A stretch of DNA of 64,000 nt. Source: Branchiostoma floridae (lineage: Eukaryota > Chordata > Leptocardii > Amphioxiformes > Branchiostomatidae). A program made the translations under genes and the position numbers. Shown here piece by piece: positions 23,340-37,700 of this stretch; within the stretch, counting starts at the first letter, position 1, and each line of letters starts with the position of its first letter. The stretch spans positions 13,419,822 through 13,483,821 of the forward strand of contig NC_049982.1 of NCBI RefSeq assembly GCF_000003815.2, given 5' to 3'. A model generated the notes under the pieces. The model ran no database searches and had not been told where the DNA came from. It saw only the letters and a program-made list of their open reading frames with translations.

Positions 23340-26300
23340 ATGTCGAGCTGCTGTAGTACAAAGGATGGCTGCAGTGCAAATGGACAAGGTAAGATCCAGG
23401 TAGAGGAAATATCATACAGAAGGACATATGGCACATAACTTCCCATGTCCCACAACAATATTGACCAGTACTGTAATTGTTATCCTTGCAAATGTCTAAC
23501 TTAAAGAAGTCAGACAGACCCTTTTGGTTTTTATAGATACACATAGTATGCAAACAATTTGTAGTTAAGTGTGCAAGATATTGAATAATTTGGAAGCCAA
23601 TGAGTTTTCCCAAAAAATTTTAATTTATAACAACAAAGATATACAGCAATTTCCTGATGCGTAACAATGCATCCCTGCAAAAGATATCTATTTTGAACAT
23701 TATTTTTCAAAGTAACAATTGCTTTGATACTATCACCGGAAAAGAAAACTGGCTAACTCCAATAATCTCTCAGGCAATGGAGACAAGATCCATGACGAGG
23801 TAAAGGAGTACTATGGGAAGAAGGTGAAGACCCAGAAAGACCTGGAGACCAAGGCCTGTCTCATGATGCCATCCAAGATACCATCACATGTCAAACAGGC
23901 ACTGTCTGCAGTCCATCCTGAAGTAGCTGCCAGGTCTGGAAATGAACAATTTTACTATTTGTGTGTGTGTTTGTTAGTTCATGAAAAGCTAAAATCACCC
24001 AGCAGCCATCTTTTCATTTAAGTCATGAGGGAGGAGGTAGTGGTCAGACAAAATAAAATCTTCAGACAGACTACATAGTCCATACAGTTGAATCTTTACA
24101 TGACGATGTTATCGCAAAAACAGATAACCTATACTAATCAATGGTTGTTGGATGTGTTCTTACTTAAAGATAGCTTTGTAAGTTAATCTTAATATCAGTG
24201 TTGCTCACACACTGGTCCCCTGCCATCACAGGTACTACGGCTGTGGACTGGTGGTGCCAGAGTGTCTGGAAGGCGCACATGTGTTAGACTTGGGAAGTGG
24301 AACCGGCCATGACTGCTTTGCTCTTGCCAAACTGGTTGGGGAAAAAGGCCATGTCACTGGCATAGATATGACTGATGAACAGGTACAGTTTAGGACAAAA
24401 TTACTAGACCACAAAACATCAGTGTAGCAAGTAGGGCTACAAAGCTTAAAAATTGTTCAAAATTATAAATGCCAGAGAGGCCTAGATTGGCCTAAGATCA
24501 ACATTCCTTGGATAATTTGCAGGATTTTTTGCATCGGTCTTTTTGCTTAAAATAATGTTTAGTCCATACCCTCTGTCTTGTCATCCGTAGTGCTGTACAG
24601 CTGCAGTTTTACTTAACATATACCATTTCATCTCTCCCATGTTTAGCTGGATGTTGCCAGAGAGTACGTGGACTACCACCGTGACAAGTTTGGCTACTCC
24701 AAACCAAACACAGACTTTGTGAAGGGTTACATCGAGAAGCTTGGGGAGGCTGGGCTGGAGGACAGCACCTTTGACATCATTGTCTCCAACTGTGTGGTGA
24801 ACCTGTCTCCAGACAAGGCAGCTGTGCTGAGGGAAGGGTACAGGGTACTGAAGGTAATGTTTGGGATATATCATCATCTATTACAGCTATAGGAAATGCT
24901 ATGGGAAATACTGGGCACAGATGGGAGTCTTAATATTTGTGTTTGATTGAAATGCATTGTGCATTGCATTGTTTACCTGTAGATACTATGATGATACCTA
25001 GGTCAAATTTGTAACACTTCAGAAGTTGGTTTGCCATTATGTTTCATATGTGTTGATCTTTAGCGTACAGAGTTTCTTTTCAAATCATGACGGGTGAAAT
25101 GTGGCTAACATGTGTTACATGATCTCTCAGTGATGTGTCGTGTTAAGCAAGGTTCCTGTTCTCGTTTGCTCAGCCTGGAGGGGAGCTGTACTTCAGCGAC
25201 ATCTACGCTGACAGAGACGTGCCTGAACATATCAGGAAGGACAAGGTCATGTGGGGTCAGTCTTTACTGCTCCAGTCTACTGTTTCATTACTCAATGATT
25301 ATTATAGACAGAAAGAGTGAGTATGTAGGCAAATATATAAAAACTTGTCAGAAGTTATAAAACCGTGAAGTAAAGGGTTTGATGGATGGATGGAGAAGTT
25401 GACAGATAAGAAGACATTTTGAGAAGGGAAGGACCAAGAGACTGGACAGAGACATTTTTATTTACTACCCCATATGAAAGGAGAACTATAGTCATGTGAT
25501 TTTCCTCATGTCTAGGTGAGTGCCTTGCCGGTGCCCTGTGGTGGGAGGACCTGGTCACACTGGCTAAGGAGGTCGGTTTCTGTACACCCAGACTGGTCAG
25601 TGCAGGGCTGGTCAACCTGGACGATAACAAGCCCATGAAGGACCTCGTAGGTGAGACTTGTCATGACTTTCACTAGTATGAGGAGTGGAAAGGGAAGGGT
25701 AGTCTACAGAAATGATTTACCCAAGGAAGTTTACACACAAAAACAGAATTAATGTAGGAATAACTGAGCACAAACTGAAAAAAATTCACGCTATGTGCCA
25801 TGTGAAAATGGTGTTCTGTACCAGGGACAGGCCTTTTAATAGGTGTGTTGTCTGTCAGTGGTGTTCAGCACCAGGGACAGGCCTGCTAAAGTGCATGTTG
25901 TCTTCAATGATGTTCAGCACCAGGACAGGCCTGCTTACCCATGTGTTGTGTGTCAAAGGTGTTCAGCACCAGGGACAGGCCTGGTAACACGTGTGTTGTC
26001 TGTCATAGGTGTTCAGACCTGTTTCCGTATGTGTGGAATATAACTCTGTGTCACTGATTGTGGTGCATGTAATCTTCAGGGGACATCAAGTTTGTGTCTG
26101 TGACGTACCGACTGTTCAAGCTTCCACAGAACACCAGTAAGGAACCAGCTCAAGTTGTATACAACGGCTCTGTCACTGGGCATGAGACAAACCTCAAGTT
26201 CGATGCACTGCACACCTTCCAGGTTTGTCTTGCTTGGGTTCATTGTCTTAGTAACATTAAGTATGCACACTTCTTTGGTTGATAGTAATTTGTATGTAGT

Positions 26301-27325
26301 TATGGCAGAAAGAAATTGTTTGGTATTTTGACAGAAATTGGTTTGGTGTCATTTCTCCAAATTAAAAACATAATCCAACAAATGTATGTAACAGTACTTG
26401 TGATTGATGTAAATTGCAAAGAGTTTGGATACTTCCTATTCAAGTGTAAAGCCTTTTTCATGTAACATGATCTACCATATTTTAGGGAAAAGAGATGTGT
26501 ACACAATGATATTAAGATCTAGAGAACCACAGGAAAGATTTTTAGTCTTTAAAGACAAAACTCCTTGCATATAAGGATTCTGCTGAAACATATGGGTAAT
26601 TTATATCCAGGTTTTGGGTAAACCACTTAGGACATAGTTTTCAGATTGTATGTGCTTTTCTGTGCAGGAAGGAGATGTTGTTGAGGTAGACGCCGAGTTG
26701 TCTGCCATCCTCCAGGAGTCCAGATTTGCTGATGACTTTACTGTCAGACCTGCCAGTAAGAAGTCCAAGGCAGACCCAAAACTCTGCTGTTCAGGAGCCA
26801 AGGTAAAACATTTTCAAAGTTGTAGTTTTAAGCATATGTAACAATTATAACACCAATTTTATGATATTGAGTGTATGGATATAAATAATAAGTTTTTGCA
26901 ATAATGTGTCCTTGTACTGATTCAGCCTTCGGGCCCAAACCTGGCTGTCCAAGAGTTAGAAATAAACCATTCTATATACATCAGTATTGCCTAAATATTT
27001 CAAGCTAAGGTATGAACAGTATTGCCTAAAGCTTTGGTACTTAAACTCATTAATTTTATACTTAGCAGAAAATGAATGATTTGCACAAAACACTGTCCAG
27101 TGCACAAGTATGTCTCTTTCATTTGCCAGCGCTCGTGTACGGTGTGTCATGAATATGTTTGATTACCACATGGCAGTGTTGCTATTTGTACAAATGTGTA
27201 AGACAGTTTTGAACTTGTAACACTATGTTGATTTTTGTATATCTTTCCAGGGTGTCCCAACAAATCCCTTTGAAGGACCACTGGACAAGGAGTCATCCTC
27301 CTGTGGACCAAAAGGCTGCTGCTGA
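23340..27325 (+). CDS. AS3MT: AS3MT, arsenite methyltransferase, complete
   Basis: Cytosolic enzyme that transfers methyl groups from S-adenosylmethionine to trivalent arsenic. Nine exons: 23340-23388, 23774-23933, 24232-24382, 24647-24853, 25174-25255, 25516-25650, 26080-26222, 26668-26802, 27251-27325. All have GT/AG borders and consistent phases, and total 1137 bp, 378 aa (human about 375). The SAM-binding loop VLDLGSGTGHD is at 87-97. The four cysteines matching human C32, C61, C156 and C206 are C45 (KACLMM), C74 (RYYGCG), C169 (VSNCVVNL) and C219 (WGECLAG). Other family blocks are GEKGHVTGIDMT, GYIEKLGEAG, GGELYFSDIYAD and RFADDF. The start has a good context (CACCATGT) and gives a cysteine-rich N-terminus (SSCCSTKDGC). 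The C-terminus ends CGPKGCC, like the CCG-type tails of the family. The gene converges on the opsin gene. Confidence 0.96.
25811..26020. repeat. 50-bp minisatellite in AS3MT intron 6
   Basis: There are four full units and one partial, starting at 25811, 25861, 25910, 25959 and 26009. Each contains GTTCAGCACCAGGGACAGG (with small changes) followed by TGTGTTGTCTGTCA-like spacer. The core closely resembles the unit of the array at 29410-29725 in the neighbouring opsin gene. Confidence 0.9.
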
Positions 27326-28760
27326 GAACGGGTTTCAAAGCAGCCAAATAATGGCTTAAAAGTAAAGACTTAGGTTTGCAACATCAGACTTTTATCAGAG
27401 AAGGCAGGTTTATTGTGCTATACTGTACTATTTATTTCTGTGTTTCTTGCTGTTAGGAAAAATAAGTGCCATCTTGCCTGCATGGCTGGGCGATGAAATC
27501 TCACCACCACTTTCTGCTCCAGTCATTTCTTTGTTTTGTTAGTCTTTGAATTGTGACGCCATTTTAGTCACTGGCTCTTGTTCCCAGCACTGTAAGATTG
27601 TCTATTCAATAATGGTTGACAATACCCTAAGAACAAGAGTTATACCCTGGATGCACGTAGTATATCAGATATTAATGACCTGGGTTATTAGGAAAATGGA
27701 GCCTTCTGATTGGTCGATGTTGTCTGGCTATATGCACTTGTAAGGACAACATCAGAAATTAAATCACAAGCAGTTATATCAATGACAGAATATTAGATTA
27801 TAATGGCATGAGTGTATCAGCCTTGTTGAAAATGACAAAGTGATTTTTAACTAACTTTGTCCAAGATTGTGCTATATTACAGGCAAATGCCCTCTCTTAC
27901 AAATGACAGCTTTTATTGCACAATAATTGTGCAAGGTAGAATTTATTACATCTAGACATTCTTTATCTTCTTATGTATACTATGCAGGGGTTGCCACATG
28001 TCATTATGTACTTATATTTGCTATTCAAGTAAATTGATCTATAGAATGTCTTGTATTAGAGCAAATTCATTGGTGAGAAATGTAAAAGACTTTCACATAA
28101 AAGTCATTAATATCAAGTATCATTGCTGATATCTGGAATAAACACAACAGTACTTATATGTTGAGAAGTTTCTGCTAGCACAAACACCTACACACAATCA
28201 GATCAAGGTGAATACATTGAGAATGCCACTACAAATCACAAGAAATATCACTGAACAAAGGAAATGTATCTTTTCACATATAGCAATACTGATATCTATG
28301 TACATATCGGACTTGATAATTTATACATTTGCTGGAATATGTGCTCAAGTACTGTATGTACACATACAACACACACTCAAATGTTTAGCCATAATACTAG
28401 TATACAATATAGAAGTAATATTGTAAGGACCAGCCCCACATTTTAAGTACACATTTCTTTATACAGGAAGTATTTATCATTAGCAGTTGTCAAGAATTAA
28501 GTATCGCTGTGGTCGATTTCATCATGATTTAGTCCCGAATGTTCAGAGTCATTAACAAATTTGACTGGCCAGACTTCAGGACGTTTGGAAACTGAGTCAA
28601 AAGATGCTTGAGAAATAGAGGATCACATTATATCAACTGCAAATCACATCAGGGAAGCATAGTTTCCCCCTTAAGATTGACATGTTGTTGTCTGCTGTTT
28701 GAAAGGACACTGGACCTTTAGAAATATTCAATTCAATTGTTTTCTTCTTAACTAAAGTTT
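27326..28760. other. Convergent 3' UTR region of AS3MT and the opsin
   Basis: Between the AS3MT stop and the opsin stop (minus strand). AT-rich, with no repeat family recognised and no plausible exon. The first 800 bp are likely AS3MT 3' UTR, ending near the AATAAA at 28137-28142. The last several hundred bases are likely opsin 3' UTR; no clear minus-strand AATAAA was found there. Confidence 0.6.
28137..28142 (+). terminator. Polyadenylation signal candidate for AS3MT
   Basis: AATAAA about 810 bp after the AS3MT stop codon, in AT-rich DNA. It is the first canonical plus-strand hexamer I noticed after the stop. Assignment rests on position only. Confidence 0.45.
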
Positions 28761-31700
28761 CTACACAAGGTTATCTTTGTAGACAATCGCCTCCATGTTG
28801 ATATCTTCGGGAAGGTAGGCCTGGCAGCGGTTCTGACGGGAGGTGCTCGCCCTGATCATGGCGGCGGTGCCATTCTGGGTTCCCCAGCCAACCGGCATGA
28901 TCCGTGCCTGAGCGGCCGCCCCCTTTACGACGCGCAGCGCCGCCTTGCGGAATCGCTGGTTGAATGCAGAGTAGATGATGGGGTTCAGCATGCAGGACGA
29001 CTTGGCGCACATGGTGGGGATGTAAAGGGCCATGATCGGCAGGTGCCGCTGAAATATTGCCCAGGTCGAGGAGACGGCGTACGGTGTCCACACGGCGACG
29101 AAAGACACCACCATGAAGAGGCACATCTGTGAGAAAAAAGCTTCAGGCTAAGTTCTGTAGAAGCACCTGATGGTAAAGACATCTCGTTACCAGCGATTCA
29201 CGGACTACGTCACCGTTCTAACCTAGTCGCCCTTCTAAAACTACACGTTCCATTTTCTTTGACTTCGTGCCATGTAATCCGTCGCACATTCTAAAATATC
29301 ATTGGGACACGCTTCCCATGCTCTGACGTATAGACATTGATGTATATATGCATGTATGTCGCCAGAAGTACACATGGGTGCTAGCATAAGGAGTAAGCCT
29401 ACCTACATTTGTGTGTGGATGGCATTCAGCACTAGGGACTGGTATGTTTGCCTGTGTGTGGGTGGCATTAAGCACTTAGGACAGGTCTGTTTGCCTGTGA
29501 GTGGATGGCATTCAGTACTAGGGACGGGTCTGTTTGTGTGTGGATGACATTCAGCACTAGGGACAGGTCTGTTTGCCTGTGGGTGGATGGCATTCAGCAC
29601 TAGGGATGGGTCTGTTTGTGTGCGGGTGGCATTCAGCACTAGGGTCAGGTCTGTTTTTAGTGTTTGACTGTGTGTGGATGACACTAAGCACTAGGGACAG
29701 GTCTGTTAACTTGTAAGGGTGACTTGCATTCAGTACTAAATGGCAAATCCTACATATCGACGCGAAGCATCTGAACTGCTCTGAAAGCCTAGATTAGTGT
29801 AGCTTGGGTACCTGAAGGCAGGTCCCGTTGTAATCGATTTGTTACGATTAGCGCACCTAGTGCTCAGCCAAATAAACTAGTTTACTATCGGAAGTGCGTA
29901 AACTTAATGCTCCTTACGATGATGTTCTTCCTTTTGTCCTTCTTCACAACTTGCCGCGCCTCTTCGCTGGCCAGGGCGGCGAATCGCATGGAATCCATCC
30001 GCCGAATGACCCGGATGTAGCAGAAGATCATGACGGTGACGTGTAGAACGTAACACCCCAGCAGACACAAGGACACGTACAGGGCATCAGACACACTCTC
30101 CACGTACCAGTCTATGGCACAGGACGTTCCTGAAAAGGCGTATTGATACTTCAGCACGCTGCACTTTGTACAGAAATACGCAGTAACTGCAGCTATGACG
30201 ATGTGTTTCTGTTTTCGAAATAACTCCAAAATTTTAAAGACATGTTTCTGAACAACAGACGTTTTACCATCATGCTTTACCAATGTGAATTGCCCAAGTC
30301 AGGTATATTGTAAATGTTACTGTCCTAGCTTTGAAGTCAAGCCTATGTTTCTTCTTGCAAGCACCTTTCCAGTTTGAAAACCAACCGTGAAATCAAACTA
30401 CGCACGGTCGCTAATGAGTGAAGCATAAAGCAAGCAGGGACATATCAAGCCCAATTGCAGAATAGGCAAAGCAATATCAGACAATTCTTTGATTAGTTGA
30501 CTGTGATATTTAACAATTGACCTGAAAGCTTCTGTAGTAGGCTTAAATGAAGGGAATCTAATTCAAGCCACGCCAGATCTCTCCTGTAAATCTCCTTCGA
30601 AGTAATTGTGTTCCTGATGCTTTGCCCTGTTTATATGTTCACAGACTATGTATGAAACAGTAAAAAAATGTACATTAGCCTCTGTCGTCCAAGCAGACCT
30701 TAGATATGAACCGAACATCTTCTAATCGCGCTCTAAACTTGCACATATGTCCAGATTGTGTATATGTTTCTTGACTTTTTAGATGTAAAAAAAATGGCAG
30801 TGTGCACCAAGGGAAGGTAGGCAAAGTTCTTACCAAACGGCAGCATACTGTACGAACTCCATCCGAACAGAGGCGGTACGGTCCAGACCAGGGCGTAGGC
30901 CCAGATCCCCACGATAACATGCACGGTGAAGCTCTGGGTCAATCTGCAGGCTGTGAAGAGAAATGATACCCTACAATGAAGGGGGGGGGGGTACAATCTA
31001 CGGTTTTCTTATAGTAGCGTCAAGTCACTCACTATTAGACACAAAACCTGCGTGTTACGAAACACATCGCAACGTTAACAAATGCAGTTATAGCTTGAGT
31101 GTCGTCCTAGTTAAGGCTTAGGTCACATTTCCAAACCGTGGCCCGGCCGCGGGATGTTTAAATGAACGAAAAATTAAAACAAATACCTAGAATTTTATGC
31201 CCATGAATCTTATGCTGACATTTTGTGTATTTTGATATCTTTTGTATTATTCTTTTCCCTCCCGAAAGCGGCACGGCCTGGCCCAGGTTTGGAAATGTGA
31301 CTTTAGCGGGGCTCCCACACTCTCCCCTCATATATGGGAGCTCCGATAAATAAACTAGGATGACACACAGGCCAGACAGTGCCTTTTCTTGCATGGAGTT
31401 ACATGGTTCCGATGTTATGCAGGTAGAGAGTGCGAACAATTTTTTCAAAGTCTAATGGAACGTTTTGCCCCTTCATAATCGGACACTGCAGGCACCATGC
31501 AGTGAATAGCGTCGTTAACCTTTCGCTGTACCGAGCATTGAAGTCTCGCGCTCCCTCGAGGTCTCGCGTTACTATCATAATTCCAGTCACGGGTCCACAA
31601 AATTAATTGCCATTCATGAACTTGCTAACATCGTAGATCCTTGTCTATAACTTGAACTAGGCGGGTGTGTGTTATTATAGACTTTGATATGTAGTTTGAT

Positions 31701-34700
31701 CAAGCAGTCTATCTCTCCCACCTCCCCAAAACACGTGTTGAAATTGTTTGAGCTACCCTCGAGCATTTACGACAAGCTTAAAGTTTTCACAAAAGCAGGC
31801 TGATTTTAGATAGAATAGAAATTGCGTAACTTTGCGTGGGGGGGGGCGGTTCTCGTATGACGGATCTTCAAATATGCTACATATCATTTTTTTTTGTTCT
31901 CCTGTGGAAGTGTTTGATTTTCTTGGCAGCTAAATGGTGGCTTTCAGTCCGTAATGTATAATCTCTGCCATCGCGACAAATCGACAAGATTCAAATCTCC
32001 AAGTACTGGAAAAAAAGATTCAAACCGATCTAAAGTTAAAGGCAATAACTAAGTACTTATATATCTCAGACCCTACACAAAAGATAATTAAGATCAATGA
32101 GTGTATTTGTAAAATACTCCGTTTCCTTCAATATGCTTAGAACATATAATACATCAGTCACACGTTTGCCACTGAGAGTGTCAAAAGTTATGACGCATAT
32201 GTTAATCTGCAGAAATAAATAGTTCTCTGCTTATTCACTATAGCGACGACTTTGTTTCCTGAAGCGTTAACGTTTTTCTATCAGTGGATAATTAGTATGT
32301 CTTGTGCTTGGTTTGATATGCATACAGTTAAGAAATGCATGTATTACTCCCTCCACCCTTGTCCTGTTTGGGCCATTGTACTCACGGCTGCAATATGGAA
32401 TAAACCTCCCATGCATTTATGCCTAGCTGCTAGCAAACTCCGAAAACATTCTTAGATCTAGAGAAGGCAGCAATCTGTAGACTGGGGTTGACAATAATAA
32501 TAATTTCTTTTTGATTCAACAGGATAATTTGTGGGCCCTACAAAGTGATACACTTATCCGCTGAAGTGCTCGTGTGTGTGCTTGCAGGCATATGCGTTCC
32601 CATACAATCTGGCTCAGTAATAAAAATCTAAAAATGATACGGGGGCAGCTCGCCAGAAGAGGCCAAATCTCATTCCGTTCAGAGACTGTTTCCCATGGCT
32701 GATATTGACGTGCTTGCCGGGATAACACGATTAGAGTGGGAGATCGGATGTGGTCAGAAGCGTGTGCAATTTCTATCATCGGAGATTACCCCCTGGCCTT
32801 AGTGACGTGGATCATGTCTGTGGAAATGTCGCTAATAATGCATGCGCACAGTAAGGTCGTTTCTGCGTTTCATGTTTTTTTTTTTAATGAAAGGCTTTTA
32901 GGAAGAAAATTAATGTCCTCTAAACGATTCTCTGTCCTATGTCTCTTGCACATCGTGCCTGGAATTTGCAAGACGTTCGATCAGTGGACTGCGTTTGTGT
33001 TAGAAACCCATGCGTCGTATGTGGAAGTCTATCTGTATGTAAGTACGTAAAGAGAATAGTCATGGCATTATTTGTGAAACCTGCCCAAGGCGACCACGGG
33101 GGGGGGGGGCGGAAAAAAGCGGTCGATTTGGACAGGTGGTCGCTGAGAAGAGTATCGACTCAAAACGTGCCCGATGCAAAGTATAATTTTTTTTCCGTTG
33201 TGTTTAATGGCAAATAGCAAGCACACTGCACGCACGCAAAGAAGCGGGGTCTTTAATGTCAAATACAACACGCACACTGTAACCTATAGATTTAACCCCA
33301 AGCTTTTATCGAGATTTTATACGATACAGTGTTTTAAAGCTCAATATTTGTACACTAACGTTTTAGACAGTAAGGGAACTTTGATGCTGCCAGTTACCAT
33401 ACAAGCCTTTATGCGTCGCTGTGTTCTTGATCGCCGTATCTGAAATAACTACCGTGCACCTTTCGAATTCGATGCCCGGTATGGTGGACAAAAGCACTCA
33501 CACAGATCTTTCTTAAAAAGGTATGAGGCTATATACGTTTCAGCATTCGATCACTTTATAAAAAAAACTTCTGTAACAACTAAATTTGGATTTTCTTACG
33601 AAATTTCCTCTCATATTACAGTAGAATTCCATTGACCCACCCATTTATTCTAAACATAATATCGTAATGGCAGTCAAAATCCGACGCAAACTGGCCGATT
33701 TCGGCACAAAATCGCGCTAGTTATCATCAGAAATCGATGAAAACCTCAATTTTAAAAATGATGCGGTCGTTATGGGTCCCAATTCGGGCCGGTCGCGGTC
33801 GCGTTGGCCAGGTGGTCGTTGAGAAAAGGTCGCTTAATGCTTACGTCAATGGGGGAAAAAATCGGGACCGAGAAAAAGCGGTCGAAATGGCCAGGTGGTC
33901 GCTGAGTAGAGGTGGTCGCTAGGACAGGTTTGACTGTATATATATATTTTTTAAATTTTTTTTTATTCGCATTTCTTTAAAGAGGATGAGACGGAAAGCA
34001 GACTCTGCTTATCGAGGTCTTCTCCTCATGTACATAAACAAAATAAGGACACACATACATGGCTACAAAACGCTAAATAACAAAGTCAAGAGATAATGAT
34101 AACGGTATATTTTTACGTATAGCTTTCTATCTTTTGTTTCTACAGACAGCCCGGCCGGGCCCCGGTTTGGAAATGTGACGTTAACCTTACTGTGGCTTGT
34201 GAATGGTGGTTGCATGTGCCAGGTGTTTGACCAACCACACTTCACTATACAGAAACCTTTTTGTAGTGTACATGTGCACATGTGTTTTATCATTGAGTAT
34301 GGTGTGATACGTACCATACTGCGGTTTACAGATGATGATGTACCGGTACACGCTGATGACACATAGCGTGTTCATGCTGCTCATGGCACAGGTGAAGCAG
34401 ATGAAGCCGTCCAGTACGCACCACACCTCGCCGAACAGCCACTGCTTGGCGTAGCTGGCGATCACCGTGAAGGAGTAGCCGAACACGGCGACGGCCAGGT
34501 CCGACACGGCCAGGTTCAGCAGCAGGATGTTGTGTTCCTTTCCTCGGAACTGCTTCTCTTTCAGGAACACGCCGATCGCCAAGCCGTTACCGACCACAGC
34601 TACAATGCCTTCGAAAGTAATATAAAGAAGTACACATGTATCATACTCATTACAGAGTCAGTATACGGGTTAGCATTTATTTCATTTACTTGCTCAGCTT

Positions 34701-37700
34701 CACATATTTGTTCATTCAGCTTTACAGATTTAAAATAACAAATCTGAGCTGGCAACAGAAAAATAAAGGCCGGCTCCTCAAATAATGACATAGATATATA
34801 TTCGCTCATTTCATCAAAATAATGCCTATGCATCACGTTCCCGTCAGATGTGAAGTTTATTTATGACCAACGATTGTATTTCAAATGTGGAAAAAGCAGC
34901 ACCTATTTAACCTAACGGCGACCTAGACGCACACATTACCCGGTATTCCCTGTCACGATTTTATCTCAATCGTTAACTTCTTTTGTGTGGAGTTCGCGCT
35001 TCCCTAGAACTCCTAGTCACCTCATTGACAAGTCGACCCGACTCCACCGACGACTCCGCAGGATGGATGTGACACCAGTCCGTTCACGAGTCTGTGTCCG
35101 AGCTATGATATAACCAGTCCATTGATTACGAGTACTCTCGCCTTCTGAGCCATGAGACGCATTGGACGCCGGATGATATTCCAAAAGTGCAGTACATGCC
35201 TTTGAACGCCGAGATGAATTACTTATATTGAACTTGATCTTTCAACACTTGAGTTTGACTAAAGATGTATAATAGATGGGCCTTCTCTACCACTCTTCTA
35301 CAGATGTGTCTCCATGGATTCTAGTCGTTCATGCCCGCATACTGATGAGGTGTGAGGTACGTACAGTTATGCTTCAGTCTGAATCTTTCTCGTGAGGGCA
35401 ATTAGGGGTCCTTTCGAGAGACATGGGACTGCGATTGCCTTGGCTAGACACGTGCTAAGTGACGGAGAATTCTACAAGTGACCTATATTTTATGACATAC
35501 GGTATGGTATTGGTGCATTTTTAAAGGTGCACCTTAGATACCGTAGTGGATATTCGGAACCAATAATGTGACGCTAAAGCCTCGGTGCCGTTGAAGATAG
35601 GGAATGTTTAATTGGCGGATACATTATGCTGTCAAGTCTGTAGCGGCCTCCTTAGCGCGCTGTTCCATCATTATGTCCATTATCTGTGTCCAACTGCGCT
35701 CACACAGGACGTAATATTATATCTATTGTCAGCATCCGCAATATCTGTCAAACAAAACTTAATCCATGCTGGTAACTACTGCGGCCATGTGATTCTTTAC
35801 AGATCTGAATGACCACTTTTTTTCGGAGACTTATTCGATGTAGTTTGTTTAAAAACTGTAAATGATTTGAACCTCTTTAACCGTGTCTTTTCATGTATTC
35901 TCTGATTTCAAGCCATTTGTGGATATATCTTCAAAGTTTCCAATCCACTTAGAATTACATGTAAAGCTTCTGGTTCCTCGTTTGATTGCACTAGTTAAAG
36001 TTGTTGATGATCAAAGCATTTTCCCGCCTTGAAATTAAAGCAGCTGCTCGCTGTATGTAATCTTCTATATGGACTATGAAGATAAAGGCACAGTGCCGTC
36101 CTAAGTTGTAATCTCCCAATATCTTCCCAGTGGTGCAATTATAACCCTTTTAGATTGCAACCAGAGGTATTAGTTAAGTCTCCATTTGAAATGTTCTTAA
36201 ATCCATTTTGAGTTATTATGGAAGATGCAGTGAGTGGAAACTGATGGATACGCTCTAATACAGCAGTCTATTAATGCATCCGGCTTATAGTAAAACATAC
36301 ATCACAACAATGAAAACATCTACATACAATATGAAATAAAGGCATCTCAAGCATAGCTATTCATGTGCACGGACTGCTAGTGTAGGAATGTGGGGGAGGG
36401 GGGGGGGGTGAATTCGCGATTTTCAACATGGAAGGTTCTGATGCCGGAAATGAAGCTGCTGTGGGCAGGTTTCCCGGCATATATTACTTTCCCGGCATCC
36501 GAATCTTTCTGGTTGAAAATCACGAATTCTCACACAACACCCCCATCACCCCGTTTTGATATCTACATTGATGTCCTTGATGATACTGAATGGCATCGGG
36601 CGTTTTTAGTAGAGAGATCTTCATAGCTTTGCTGTTCAACGTCTTTGAAGCCTTTAATCACCTTTATCAGTGTTATTGAAGAGCACAGGCGGCATGTGGA
36701 GGGACATCCTTTTAACTTGAAAGGAAACGTATGTAATCAGTCTGGACTAATTCAAGTCATTTCTGCTCCATGTATGAAAGTAGATTCCCTTGCATATCTT
36801 ATGACTCTGCCTCTACCATCTTGGGCAGGATATCACAGACCACAGGACAGATCAATGGCAGGGACATCTGAAGAAACGTGCATGGTACTTTCGCATTGGG
36901 ACTTATGACTTGGAACAAACTTCATGCAAATGTAATCAAGGAAACCTAGATATGCATTCTCTAAAGTGTCTAGATCTCTTCTTGAATTTTACATCACAGG
37001 CAAAGGTACCAGCGTAAGTGACACTGATAGGATATTACACATTTGAAAGACAAGCGATGCTAACACTGAATGTCGTTGGAAAGTGAAAAGAAGCGTGGGC
37101 CTCAAGACGCGCTGAGGGTAATGAAGTTTTTAGCAAGAGGGTATCTTGGAGACTTAGTGTCCATTAGTACAGCTCGAACCCATTTGCCAACCAAAAGCCG
37201 CAGCATGAAGGAAGACGGAGACATGTCGTCTAACCAAGGAGAATCGATTGGTCGAATCAATCTCGTGTGAAGACACTGAAGTCGTCTCGTTCTCTTGACG
37301 GTTGCATGCGCGCCACAGGGAAGTCAATGAGCGACTCACGTAGTCTTCAAACAAAACGGAACACAGGAAAGAAGTATGATAGTCTAATGAGGCTTTGTAG
37401 AGTTGAGTTAAGTTATGATACTCTCCGATCCCATATCTGGTACTTTTACTGAACAGTTCATGTTCAATGATTACACAACTTGATAATTTGTACTTTATAA
37501 TTCTCTTTAGAAAGATGAATGTCCTTCAATATTCTGGTACAGAAATGCTTGCAAATGTATATATTTTTTTAATAGTGTGACCGGCTTTTATTACAGCTAT
37601 TTCAATGTATACAATGCCGTACATCTTGAGATAAAACTTGTCAAGACTTGTTTGTTATCTGTTTTCTTTATCATTGATTTAAACGGCGCAAACCTGCGTC

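Noticed and set aside
25811-26020. Possible CRISPR-like array
   Set aside because: Units are contiguous and similar over their whole length, without unique spacers, and lie in an intron of a eukaryotic gene. This is a minisatellite.
28771-29124. 117-residue minus-strand frame overlapping the last opsin exon
   Set aside because: A frame-shifted shadow; the adjacent frame reads TM6, the retinal lysine and NPxxY.
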